In this document: positions 24,393 to 31,604 of the stretch, piece by piece
Position numbering within the stretch: the first letter of the stretch is position 1
Layout of the letters: the number at the start of each line of letters is the position of its first letter
Source of the DNA: Rhizobium sp. ASV8
GTDB taxonomy: Bacteria > Pseudomonadota > Alphaproteobacteria > Rhizobiales > Rhizobiaceae
NCBI RefSeq assembly: GCF_016429255.1
Contig: NZ_JAELUG010000084.1
Span: 1 to 32,296 of the forward strand
Length of the DNA stretch: 32,296 bases
Direction of reading: 5' to 3'
Made by a program: the position numbers and the translations under genes
Notes under the pieces: model-generated
What the model was told of the DNA's origin: nothing
Databases searched by the model: none
Seen by the model: only the letters and a program-made list of their open reading frames with translations

Positions 24393-24901
24393 AACGCGCA
24401 TGCCGTTCGGGACTGGTGCAAAGTCTCGGCATAGCGCTGGCTGTTTTGCTTCTCCAGACGGCAGACGAATGCCGAGCCGAGACTGCCTATGTGGTTCAGA
24501 TCCCGGTCAACGTGACGACGACGTTGACATTCAACAGTGGGACGCCACCGCAGCAGACGGAGCAATATCACAACCCCGCGAACCATATGACGGCTGGTAT
24601 CCCGGGCTTGCCCGAGGCCGGAGGCACGGTCCGCGGCAACAATCTGGCGCAAACGCTGGAAATCGGCATGCGTAACAGCGTCTATCACCTTCAGAGCGGC
24701 GCAGGAAATATCTCAACTGCCGGCATCATCGGAAACTACGGCAATATAAACGTGCTCCAAGCCGGAAATAATCTGAGATCGAACGTCATGCTGCTGAACG
24801 GCATTGGCATGAACGTAAGCGTACTGCAGCCCGCCGGTTCCGCGCCGGTCAATGTGTTGATCGCGCGATTGCCAGGCGGTGGGCTGCTTATCAAGCGTTG
24901 A
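24389..24901 (+). CDS. csgB: Minor curlin/nucleator, CsgB-like
   Basis: About 170 residues. A signal peptide spans about 1-30 (MKRACRSGLVQSLGIALAVL and on to ECRAE). The middle is a spacer rich in Thr, Pro and Gln. The C-terminal half carries three to four divergent curlin repeats: NNLAQTLEIGMRNSVYHLQ, GIIGNYGNINVLQAG and NVMLLNGIGMNVSVLQP. Few and irregular repeats, a basic C-terminus (LLIKR) and position next to csgF fit the nucleator that anchors and seeds the major subunit. An in-frame ATG at 24374 would add five residues; the ATGA overlap with csgH favours 24389. Which curlin nucleates is not proven by sequence. Confidence 0.8.
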   Translation: MKRACRSGLVQSLGIALAVLLLQTADECRAETAYVVQIPVNVTTTLTFNSGTPPQQTEQYHNPANHMTAGIPGLPEAGGTVRGNNLAQTLEIGMRNSVYHLQSGAGNISTAGIIGNYGNINVLQAGNNLRSNVMLLNGIGMNVSVLQPAGSAPVNVLIARLPGGGLLIKR

Positions 24902-24942
24902 GTGGGCGCAGTTGCGTCCGGGAACCAGGGAGAGGAATGACA

Positions 24943-25251
24943 ATGATCGTACGTGCGGCAATTATCGCGGTTGGTTTGACCGCCGGATTGGCAGCGTCAA
25001 CATCAGCGGGACAGCTGGTCTATCAGCCAACCAATCCGACATTTGGCGGCAATCCGCTAAATGGGTCATTCCTTTTGTCGACCGCACAGACGCAGGGAGA
25101 TGGCGTTAAGTCCGGCCAACAGCAGACGCCGGATCTCTCGGGCCTCAACAGTGCATTGAGTAATCTTGGAAACGTAAATCAGGGAGCAGGCTCAAGTGGA
25201 TCGTCTCCGGTCATCGTGATCCAAAGCGGGCAGGTGCCCACCAATCCCTAA
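24943..25251 (+). CDS. csgF: Curli assembly factor CsgF
   Basis: About 102 residues. After a signal peptide (MIVRAAIIAVGLTAGLAAST to SAG) comes the hallmark N-terminus of mature CsgF: QLVYQPTNPTFGGNPLNG, then SFLLSTAQTQ. In E. coli this segment binds inside the CsgG pore and couples secretion to nucleation. The C-terminal part is Gly/Ser-rich and ends VIVIQSGQVPTNP, near the usual pattern. Total length is shorter than E. coli CsgF (about 138). The frame is open from 24898, but GGAGAGG seven bases before the ATG at 24943 and the signal peptide favour that start. It lies 41 bases after csgB. Confidence 0.92.
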   Translation: MIVRAAIIAVGLTAGLAASTSAGQLVYQPTNPTFGGNPLNGSFLLSTAQTQGDGVKSGQQQTPDLSGLNSALSNLGNVNQGAGSSGSSPVIVIQSGQVPTNP

Positions 25252-25307
25252 CCGAATTGACTGCGTAACTTCTCAATTCCTTATGGGGGCGATTCAATCG
25301 TAAAGCC

Positions 25308-26288
25308 ATGTCGCGTTTCGGTTTTCCCATTGCAGCCATCTTATGCGGATTAGGTCTGGGAGGCTGTGCTGCCGCGGGCAGCAGCCTTGATCCGATGAGT
25401 ACTCCAGCAACACTCATGCCCGCCACGAAGACGGGTGTAGCCCTGGAAAGTCTGCCGCAACCCAAGCAGAAGCTTGATGTCGCGGTATACTCCTTCCCCG
25501 ATCTTACGGGACAGAACAAGCCCAATGAAAACTTCGCCGAGTTTTCGCGCGCCCTGACCCAGGGCGGCGCCCAAATGCTGGCCGACGTCCTGACCAAGGC
25601 GGGTAATGGCCAGTGGTTCAGTGTCGTGGAGCGAACCGATCTGCAATCACTGCTGCAGGAGCGTCAGATCATTCAGAACACCCGGTCTGCGGTGTACGGC
25701 GCAAAGGCGGGCGGCATACCGCCACTGCGCTTTGCCGGCGTCCTGCTCGACGGTGGCATCATCGGCTACGATTCAAACGAAACGACGGGTGGCATCGGCG
25801 CCAACTATCTCGGCATCGGCGGAAACACCCAGTATCGCAAGGATATAGTAACGGTATCGCTGCGAGCCGTCAGCGTCAGCACGGGGCGCGTCCTCGCCTC
25901 CGTGAGCACCACCAAGACTGTCTATTCCGTGCAATTGCAGGGATCGGCATTCCGCTTCGTCGGCGTCGACCAGTTGCTCCAGATCGAAGGTGGTGTTACT
26001 CGCAACGCGCCGACAACCCTGGGGGTTCAGGAGGGGATACAGCTCGCTGTCTATGCGCTGATCTTCGAAGGCGTCAAGAATGGGCTGTGGGAGTTCCAGG
26101 ATGCCGCCGCTGGAGCCGCATTCATGCGCTATCTTCAGGAACATCAAAGGGCCATGACGTACAAGCTGGATAGCAATGGAAGACCGATCGCACCGGCGGT
26201 CGATCTTCAGCAGGCCAGCGCGGCGCAGCCTGTGGTCGCGACGGCGTCCAGGCCGCCCGTGGTGGCCGATAAGCCGAAGAGCCTGTAA
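25308..26288 (+). CDS. csgG: Curli secretion pore lipoprotein CsgG
   Basis: 326 residues. A lipoprotein signal (MSRFGFPIAAILCGLGLGGC, acylated Cys20) is followed by the CsgG core: VAVYSFPDLTGQNKPNENFA, then FSVVERTDLQSLLQERQII, GVLLDGGIIGYDSNETTGG and RKDIVTVSLRAVSVSTGRVL. The NETTGG segment corresponds to the membrane-spanning beta-hairpins. This protein forms the outer-membrane nonamer that secretes curlins. Relative to E. coli (about 277 residues) the C-terminus is extended by about 50 residues rich in Ala, Gln and Pro. A stop codon just upstream fixes the start at 25308; the ribosome site is weak. Last gene of the operon, converging three bases from a small secreted-protein gene. Confidence 0.95.
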   Translation: MSRFGFPIAAILCGLGLGGCAAAGSSLDPMSTPATLMPATKTGVALESLPQPKQKLDVAVYSFPDLTGQNKPNENFAEFSRALTQGGAQMLADVLTKAGNGQWFSVVERTDLQSLLQERQIIQNTRSAVYGAKAGGIPPLRFAGVLLDGGIIGYDSNETTGGIGANYLGIGGNTQYRKDIVTVSLRAVSVSTGRVLASVSTTKTVYSVQLQGSAFRFVGVDQLLQIEGGVTRNAPTTLGVQEGIQLAVYALIFEGVKNGLWEFQDAAAGAAFMRYLQEHQRAMTYKLDSNGRPIAPAVDLQQASAAQPVVATASRPPVVADKPKSL

Positions 26289-26291
26289 CCG

Positions 26292-26591
26292 CTAGCGATG
26301 CTGGATCATCTTTCGGCAAATATCGGATTGCGCGTTCTCAGGTCCGCAGCTCACGGTTCCGTTCTGCGTGGTGTCGCTTGAATTTTGTTTGGTCAAGGTC
26401 TTGGCGGCGTTTGCCTTCTCAAGATTGCTGTTCTTCCGGATGGGAACGTTGCCGTTTACCTGGGGGATGCGAGTTTCGGAAAATCCGGAATGTCGGAGAA
26501 CGGACTGATCGACGGCAAATGCATCCGCCGAGCCGAGCGTGCCGGCGAGCAGGGTAAATAAGGCGGCGATAATCTGATCGGTATGTCTCAT
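26292..26591 (-). CDS. Small secreted protein, function unknown
   Basis: 99 residues. A signal peptide is clear (MRHTDQIIAALFTLLAGTLG to ADAFA). The mature part is polar and Asn/Thr/Ser-rich, with two Cys near the end (VSCGPENAQSDICRK) that could pair. GAGGAG ten bases upstream of the ATG supports the start. It ends three bases from csgG on the other strand. I do not recognise a family. Its location and secretion suggest a matrix or envelope role, not shown. Confidence 0.65.
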   Translation of the reverse strand: MRHTDQIIAALFTLLAGTLGSADAFAVDQSVLRHSGFSETRIPQVNGNVPIRKNSNLEKANAAKTLTKQNSSDTTQNGTVSCGPENAQSDICRKMIQHR

Positions 26592-26683
26592 CTCGATGTT
26601 GCTCCTCGATCATCAGAGTAGTGAGGTCGACATCTTTGGAAGTGCCGCTCACAAAGGCCCAAACGGGGGGCGGTGGAGTGCGT

Positions 26684-27025
26684 TCAGTGTCCGACTGTGC
26701 CTTGTCCTACGGTCGGCAGGCTATTGTCCATGGGCGCAGGTGCTGCTCGTTCGGTAACGCCGTTGCCCACGCTTGGAAAGATGCTGTTTGCCAATGCGGT
26801 CTGTGGCCGGACGCTTGGCGCTGCTCGTGGTCTATGCGGGGGCTTCCGGTGCTCGGTCGGCAATTGCGGTGCCGGCACCACGGAGGTTTCCGGGAGCTGT
26901 TCGACGAATGCAGGATTGGTTTTTTCAGGAGGTGCCTGTTGCAGATAGCTCTCACCAAATAGCGGGCTGCCGCTCACCGCGAACAGCGCAACGATTGAGT
27001 ATTTGGCGATGATCATCGACATCAT
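26684..27025 (-). CDS. Small Pro-rich secreted protein, function unknown
   Basis: About 113 residues. A signal peptide (MMSMIIAKYSIVALFAVSGS) is followed by a Pro/Arg/Ala-rich chain without Cys (PQLPTEHRKPPHRPRAAPS), probably disordered. AAGGAT about ten bases upstream supports a start at 27025 over the in-frame ATG at 27064. It lies 92 bases upstream of the other small secreted-protein gene on the same strand, and the two may be co-transcribed. No family is recognised; coding status rests on the signal peptide and ribosome site. Confidence 0.55.
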   Translation of the reverse strand: MMSMIIAKYSIVALFAVSGSPLFGESYLQQAPPEKTNPAFVEQLPETSVVPAPQLPTEHRKPPHRPRAAPSVRPQTALANSIFPSVGNGVTERAAPAPMDNSLPTVGQGTVGH

Positions 27026-27197
27026 CCGAGCATATCCTTCTGCGCGCCTGAAGTAATAACCCAATAACTGCGGTATAAAATTATATAATATTTGAAAAAC
27101 TAACCTATACAGAATATAAATTGAAATTTAAATGGAATTAATTTCGATATAATTGTACGATTAGCATAAATATGCAAATAAAATAATGGAGGGGTGT
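27026..27197. promoter_or_regulatory. AT-rich divergent promoter region
   Basis: This gap lies between the Pro-rich secreted protein (minus) and the IalB-family gene (plus) and is much richer in A/T than its flanks. It includes TATAAT-like boxes on the plus strand near 27150. Both genes probably start transcription here. GGAGGGG just before 27198 is the ribosome site of the plus-strand gene. Confidence 0.4.
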
Positions 27198-27827
27198 ATG
27201 CGCTTATCTCGGCAACCTGCAATCTTCTGTGCGACGCTTCTGCTTTCACACGTGCTTGCATCCTTTGCACTCGGCGCTGACAACGATGCGGCGAAACCAC
27301 AAGCCGATCCTCCCAAAGAGGCATCCCAGCCCGGCAACACTGTTTTGCCGGGCAATGCGTCGACAAGTCCCCCAGCGGCTGCGCCGCTTGCATCACAAGT
27401 GACGGAGCAGCAGTTTGCAGCCTGGACGCTGCAATGCAGCACTGATGCGTCCATGAAGCCTCCATGTCAGATCATGTATCGATTGACGTCGTCCGATCAA
27501 AAGCAGGTATTCATGGTGATCAGCATGGCGCGCTCTGCCGACAACAAGATTGGCATGCAGATGGCTCTCCCGCTGGGATTTGCTATTCAGGGGGGCGTAA
27601 AGATCGGGTTCGGCACCAAATATTCGACGGTTGCGAAGATATCGCGTTGTACCACGCAAGGGTGCCTGGTGGAGGGGCTCTGTCCGCCTGGAATGCTTGA
27701 TGTCCTGATGAAGGAAAAGTCAGGAAAAGTCTCTATCCGGATGATGCAGGGAAACGCCGCAGAACTTCCCGTGTCTCTCGAAGGCTTCAACGCTGCCTAT
27801 CAGGCAATGCGAGCCAAGAATGGCTAG
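27198..27827 (+). CDS. Invasion-associated locus B (IalB) family protein
   Basis: 209 residues. A signal peptide (MRLSRQPAIFCATLLLSHVL and on to SFALGA) precedes a Pro/Ala-rich linker and a conserved domain from about 85: FAAWTLQCSTD, PCQIMYRL, QVFMVISMAR, MQMALPLGFAIQGGVKIGFG, RCTTQGCLVEG. This pattern is typical of the IalB family (PF06776), periplasmic or surface proteins in alphaproteobacteria first noted in Bartonella. The biochemical role is unknown. The five Cys could form disulphides. GGAG six bases before 27198 supports this start over an ATG at 27186. It sits downstream of the curli cluster, and a surface role would be consistent. Confidence 0.85.
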   Translation: MRLSRQPAIFCATLLLSHVLASFALGADNDAAKPQADPPKEASQPGNTVLPGNASTSPPAAAPLASQVTEQQFAAWTLQCSTDASMKPPCQIMYRLTSSDQKQVFMVISMARSADNKIGMQMALPLGFAIQGGVKIGFGTKYSTVAKISRCTTQGCLVEGLCPPGMLDVLMKEKSGKVSIRMMQGNAAELPVSLEGFNAAYQAMRAKNG

Positions 27828-28056
27828 TGCTTTGCGGCATGACATGCAACAGGTCTCGAACCTGCCAAGGGTGTGCTCTATATGGGACCGCAGGAGAGCA
27901 AGTAGGGTCGTCTGGCACGCATGATCGGGTCCAACCGGTAGAGGTCGGCGCATCATGTCCGATACAGTGACCTGACATATCTGACAGCAATCGCGGCAAC
28001 AGCTTCGATGCAGCAATTGCCGGGAGCTTTGTCAATATGTTGGCACCGCATCATGC

Positions 28057-29220
28057 CTATGCGAGTTGATCCTTGGCCAGGTGATAGAAGTACATGGCGC
28101 CCTGATGCAGGATATCATCGTTGAAATCATAGGTCGTCGTATGCAGGCCGGCACTGTCGCCGTTGCCGATGAGCACATAGGCGCCGGGAACCTTTTCCAG
28201 CAGGAAGGAGAAGTCTTCGCTGCCCATCAAGGGAAAGTCGAGTTCTTTAAACGCATCCTCGCCGAAACGCCTTATGATCGTCGATCGTGCAACGTCCACT
28301 GCCTGTCGGTCATTGATGGTGGCCGGATAACCGACCTGCCAGTCGAACGAGATGTCGGCACCGTAGCTTTTGGCCTGTAGTGTCGCCACCTGCTCGACGC
28401 GCTCGCGTATCTCCTCGCGCACCTTCGGGTTCATCGCCCTCATGCTGATCTCAAGCACGGCTGTATCGGGAATGATATTGGAGGCCGAACCAGACAGGAA
28501 GGCACCGACGGTGACGACCGCCGGCTGGTGAGGAGAGATATTGCGCGCAACCAGCGTCTGGAGCGCCATGACGATGCTGGAGCCGACGACTACAGGATCG
28601 ACGGTCAGCTCCGGCTGTGCCCCGTGGCCGCCTTTGCCCTTGACGGTTAGCGTCACCACGTCGATCGAGGCTGCGATCGGTCCGGCTCGAGTCGTGAAGG
28701 TGCCGGCCGGGATGCCTGGCCAATTGTGCAGGGCAAAGACCTGATCGCAGGGAAAGCGCTCAAACAGCCCGTCTTCGATCATCAGTTTGCCGCCGCCGAA
28801 GTTCTCCTCGGCCGGCTGGAAGATGAAATGCACGGTACCTGAGAAGCTCTTGTCATTGGAGAGCGCCCAGGCCGCGCCGAGAAGCATGCTGGTATGGCCG
28901 TCATGGCCGCAGGCATGCATGGCGCCGGGATGCTGGCTGGCATAGGGAAGATGGGTTTCCTCCTGCATCGGCAGGGCGTCGAAATCGGCGCGGAAACCTA
29001 TGGCGCGATTGCTATTGCCGGCCCGAAGAGTAGCGACTATGCCGGTCTTGCCGAGCCCGCGTGTGATTTCGAAGCCCCATTTTTCGAGCTGGGCGGCAAT
29101 GAAATCGGAGGTCTTGAACTCGGAAAGCCCAATTTCCGGAATTCGGTGCAGATGATGCCTGATCTCAACGAGTTCCGGCAGGAAATTCTCGAAATCGCTA
29201 TTGCTCATGATCGTTCTCAT
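28057..29220 (-). CDS. M20-family amidohydrolase (hippurate hydrolase/N-acyl amino acid deacylase type)
   Basis: 387 residues. The metallopeptidase M20D pattern is complete: IRHHLHRIPEIGLSE near the N-terminus, GFRADFDALPMQEE, the metal-binding AMHACGHDGHTSMLLGAA, the acidic FQPAEENFGGGKLMIEDG, the dimerisation domain, and LMGSEDFSFLLEKVPGAY at the end. These enzymes release amino acids from N-acyl or amide conjugates in the cytoplasm. The start overlaps the ATPase stop (ATGA at 29220-29217), so it is co-translated with the transporter. The pairing suggests uptake and hydrolysis of an N-acylated or conjugated amino acid. An alternative start is 29208. The substrate is unknown. Confidence 0.9.
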   Translation of the reverse strand: MRTIMSNSDFENFLPELVEIRHHLHRIPEIGLSEFKTSDFIAAQLEKWGFEITRGLGKTGIVATLRAGNSNRAIGFRADFDALPMQEETHLPYASQHPGAMHACGHDGHTSMLLGAAWALSNDKSFSGTVHFIFQPAEENFGGGKLMIEDGLFERFPCDQVFALHNWPGIPAGTFTTRAGPIAASIDVVTLTVKGKGGHGAQPELTVDPVVVGSSIVMALQTLVARNISPHQPAVVTVGAFLSGSASNIIPDTAVLEISMRAMNPKVREEIRERVEQVATLQAKSYGADISFDWQVGYPATINDRQAVDVARSTIIRRFGEDAFKELDFPLMGSEDFSFLLEKVPGAYVLIGNGDSAGLHTTTYDFNDDILHQGAMYFYHLAKDQLA

Positions 29221-29981
29221 CCCATCCGCAGAAATTGACGAAGCCGTTCGGATTGCGGGTCTCTCATGACATTGTCAGGAGCACCACGCTCTTCCACCAG
29301 CCCCTTATGAAGGAAGATCACCTCACTCGAAATGTCGCGAGCGAGCGCCATCTCATGCGTGACCATCACCATGGTGCGTCCTTCTTCGGCGAGCTTCTTG
29401 ATGACCTGAAGCACCTCGTTGACGAGCTCGGGATCGAGCGCCGAGGTCGGCTCGTCGAACAGCATCACTTCGGGTTTCATGGCAAGCGCGCGGGCGATTG
29501 CCGCACGTTGCTGCTGACCACCGGACAATTGCGCCGGATATTGGTCGCGCTTGGGCGTGATGCCGACTTTCTCCATGAGCACCTCCGCTTCGGCGATCGC
29601 CTCCTTCCGCGACGTGCCGAGGACGTGGATCGGCCCCTCGATGATGTTTTCGAGGATTGTCCGGTGGGACCAAAGATTAAAGCTCTGGAACACCATGCCG
29701 AGGCGCGAGCGAATGTGCTCGAGTTGCCGGGGATCGGCGGCGTGCATCTTGCCGTCGCGTGAGGGCGCCGTTCGGATAACTTCACCCGCAACCGAGATTT
29801 CACCCCGATCCGGCGTTTCGAGATAGTTGATGCAGCGAAGCAGCGTGCTCTTGCCCGAGCCACTGCTGCCGATCAGCGAGATGACGTCACCCTTTCGGGC
29901 TTCAAATGAGATACCCTTCAAGACTTCGACACCGCCGAAGCTCTTGTGGATGTCCTTCACGGAAAGTGCAGTCTCGACCAT
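29217..29981 (-). CDS. Polar amino-acid ABC transporter, ATP-binding subunit
   Basis: 254 residues. All ATPase motifs are present: Walker A (GSSGSGKST), Q-loop (MVFQSFNLW), signature LSGGQQQRAAIARAL, Walker B (VMLFDEPTSALDPE) and the switch His (MVTHEM). The sequence fits the HisP/GlnQ group for polar amino acids, including the insertion with GKMHAADPRQLEHIRS. It powers uptake through the two permeases encoded just upstream. The frame is open to 30011, but GGGAGG seven bases before ATG 29981 marks the real start. It overlaps the amidohydrolase start by ATGA. Confidence 0.95.
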   Translation of the reverse strand: MVETALSVKDIHKSFGGVEVLKGISFEARKGDVISLIGSSGSGKSTLLRCINYLETPDRGEISVAGEVIRTAPSRDGKMHAADPRQLEHIRSRLGMVFQSFNLWSHRTILENIIEGPIHVLGTSRKEAIAEAEVLMEKVGITPKRDQYPAQLSGGQQQRAAIARALAMKPEVMLFDEPTSALDPELVNEVLQVIKKLAEEGRTMVMVTHEMALARDISSEVIFLHKGLVEERGAPDNVMRDPQSERLRQFLRMG

Positions 29982-30007
29982 TTCAATTCCTCCCGAGGCT
30001 TGCAAGC

Positions 30008-30709
30008 TCACGCTCGAGCGGCGCGATAGCGCGTCATGCGGAACTCGACGACGTTCATGATCCGGGTCAGGATGAAGACCACGGTGAAATAGATGATGCC
30101 GGCGGCGATCAACGGTTCGAAGATCAAGAGCGACTGGCGCTGCAACATCCGCGCCGTGCCCATGACCTCAAGAATAGTGATGGTCGAGGCAAGAGACGTG
30201 GTCTTCAAAAGGATGATCAGATCGCTCGTCAGCACCGGCATGCAATGGCGGAACGCTTGCGGCAGCGTGACACGGCGTAGGATGGTCCAACGCCTCATGC
30301 CGACCGACAGCGCGGCTTCGATCTGACCGCGCGGGATTGCCTGGATCGCACCCCGAATGACCTCCGCATTGTAGGATGCCTGGTTCAGGCTGAGTGCGGC
30401 GATCGCGTACCACAATCCGTCACGCAGATAGGGCCAGAGGAAGCTGTGGCGAACCCAGGTCCCGGGCAAAATCTGGCCGAGGCCGTAATAGATCAGATAG
30501 ATCTGCACCAGCAGCGGCGTTCCGCGAAATGCAAAGGTGAAGGCAAAGGCGGGCCACGCGAGAAGCCTGTATTTCGACAGACGGGCAAGCGCGGTCAGCG
30601 TACCGATGACGAGGCCAAAGATACCAGCCGTTGCCGTCAGCAGCAGCGTCAGCGGCATCGCCCTGATGAGGGCGGGCAGGAAGGAGATGACGTTGGTGAT
30701 CGTTTCCAT
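30008..30709 (-). CDS. Polar amino-acid ABC transporter permease (HisM type)
   Basis: 233 residues with five predicted membrane helices. The permease coupling loop is present: NAEVIRGAIQAIPRGQIEAA, then LSVGMRRWTILRRVTLPQAF. FRGTPLLVQIYLIYYG is the family's other conserved segment. It forms a heterodimer with the second permease. The ATG shares its first base with the stop of that gene (TGATG at 30711-30707), so the two are translationally coupled. The next gene, the ATPase, starts 26 bases downstream. Confidence 0.94.
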   Translation of the reverse strand: METITNVISFLPALIRAMPLTLLLTATAGIFGLVIGTLTALARLSKYRLLAWPAFAFTFAFRGTPLLVQIYLIYYGLGQILPGTWVRHSFLWPYLRDGLWYAIAALSLNQASYNAEVIRGAIQAIPRGQIEAALSVGMRRWTILRRVTLPQAFRHCMPVLTSDLIILLKTTSLASTITILEVMGTARMLQRQSLLIFEPLIAAGIIYFTVVFILTRIMNVVEFRMTRYRAARA

Positions 30710-31422
30710 CAGCGATGCCCCCGGTTGAGGTGGTTTTCGATGCGGCTGATGATGAAGACGGAAACCAGCGTGATCAGCAGGAAGAGCAGGGCCGTCAGGC
30801 CATAGAAGAGAATATATTGCTTGGTGCTGGCAGCTGCGCGATAGCCCGTATAGAGCAACTCGCTAAACGAGCCGAGCACGGAGATGATGGCGCTTTCCTT
30901 GGTGATCGACAGCCAGAGATTGCCCATGCCGGGGACCGCGTGGCGCATCATTTGCGGGAGGACGACGCGTGTTAGGATCTTGCGCCGCCGCATGCCGATC
31001 GACACGGCCGCCTCGATCTGGCCGGGGGGCACCGCCAGGTAGGCGGAGCGCAGAACTTCGGTCATAAAGGCGCCGGAGACGAAGGCGAGTGCGATGATCG
31101 CCGCCCAGAAGGGGCTGAACTGGAAGTTGTCGTCGACGAGGCGGGTATATTTCAAAAAGCGCTCCGCGCCGCTGGCAACGGAAAAATAGAGCAGAAGGAT
31201 GACCAGCAACTCCGGAAGCGAGCGGACGACGGTCGTGTAAAGTCCGGCAAAAAAGCGAAGAGAGCGATGATGTGAAAGCTTGCCGGCCGCTCCCAGAAAG
31301 CCGAAAATCACGGCCACGATGTAGGAGATGATCGATACCTGAAGGGTCATCAGCAAGCCCCAGGCGAAATTCGCGCCCCAGCCTTCCGGCCCCCAGCCGA
31401 GCAAGTGCCAATATGTGTCCAT
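30709..31422 (-). CDS. Polar amino-acid ABC transporter permease (HisQ type)
   Basis: About 237 residues with five membrane helices. Conserved pieces are VVRSLPELLVILLLYF, AFMTEVLRSAYLAVPPGQIE, the coupling loop AVSIGMRRRKILTRVVLPQM and ITKESAIISVLGSFSELLY. It is paired with the HisM-type gene. The frame is open to 31476, but AGCAGG before ATG 31422 and the usual N-terminus (MDTYWHLLGWGPEGWG) favour the shorter form. It follows the binding-protein gene after 182 bases that contain a strong hairpin, which should lower its expression relative to the binding protein. Confidence 0.93.
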   Translation of the reverse strand: MDTYWHLLGWGPEGWGANFAWGLLMTLQVSIISYIVAVIFGFLGAAGKLSHHRSLRFFAGLYTTVVRSLPELLVILLLYFSVASGAERFLKYTRLVDDNFQFSPFWAAIIALAFVSGAFMTEVLRSAYLAVPPGQIEAAVSIGMRRRKILTRVVLPQMMRHAVPGMGNLWLSITKESAIISVLGSFSELLYTGYRAAASTKQYILFYGLTALLFLLITLVSVFIISRIENHLNRGHR

Positions 31423-31553
31423 GCGTTTTACCTGCTCTATGCGGCTTTGCCTGTTGCAATCAGCCGGACGGCCCAACAGGCCGGTATGCGGGATCAGGCG
31501 TCGTCTGCTCCTCGATGCTGCGATGAGGCTTTGGAAGCGATCTCACGACAGGA

Positions 31554-31594
31554 GCAGGAAAAGGCGCCCCGGGCGCGGCCAAGGCCACGCCCGG
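31554..31594 (-). terminator. Intrinsic terminator/attenuator after the solute-binding protein gene
   Basis: On the minus strand, CCGGGCGTGGCC and GGCCGCGCCCGG (31594-31583 and 31580-31569) form a 12-pair RNA stem with one G-U pair and a very short loop. The TTTT run follows about six bases after the stem (31557-31563). It starts 11 bases past the stop of the binding-protein gene and 130 bases before the permease. This is the usual place for partial termination that keeps the binding protein more abundant than membrane subunits. Confidence 0.75.
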
Positions 31595-31604
31595 TGTCAC
31601 GCGA

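Noticed and set aside
27828..28056. CAGGTCTCGAACCTG, resembling part of a tRNA T-arm
   Set aside because: No cloverleaf, acceptor stem or anticodon arm can be built around it; it is a short five-pair hairpin only.
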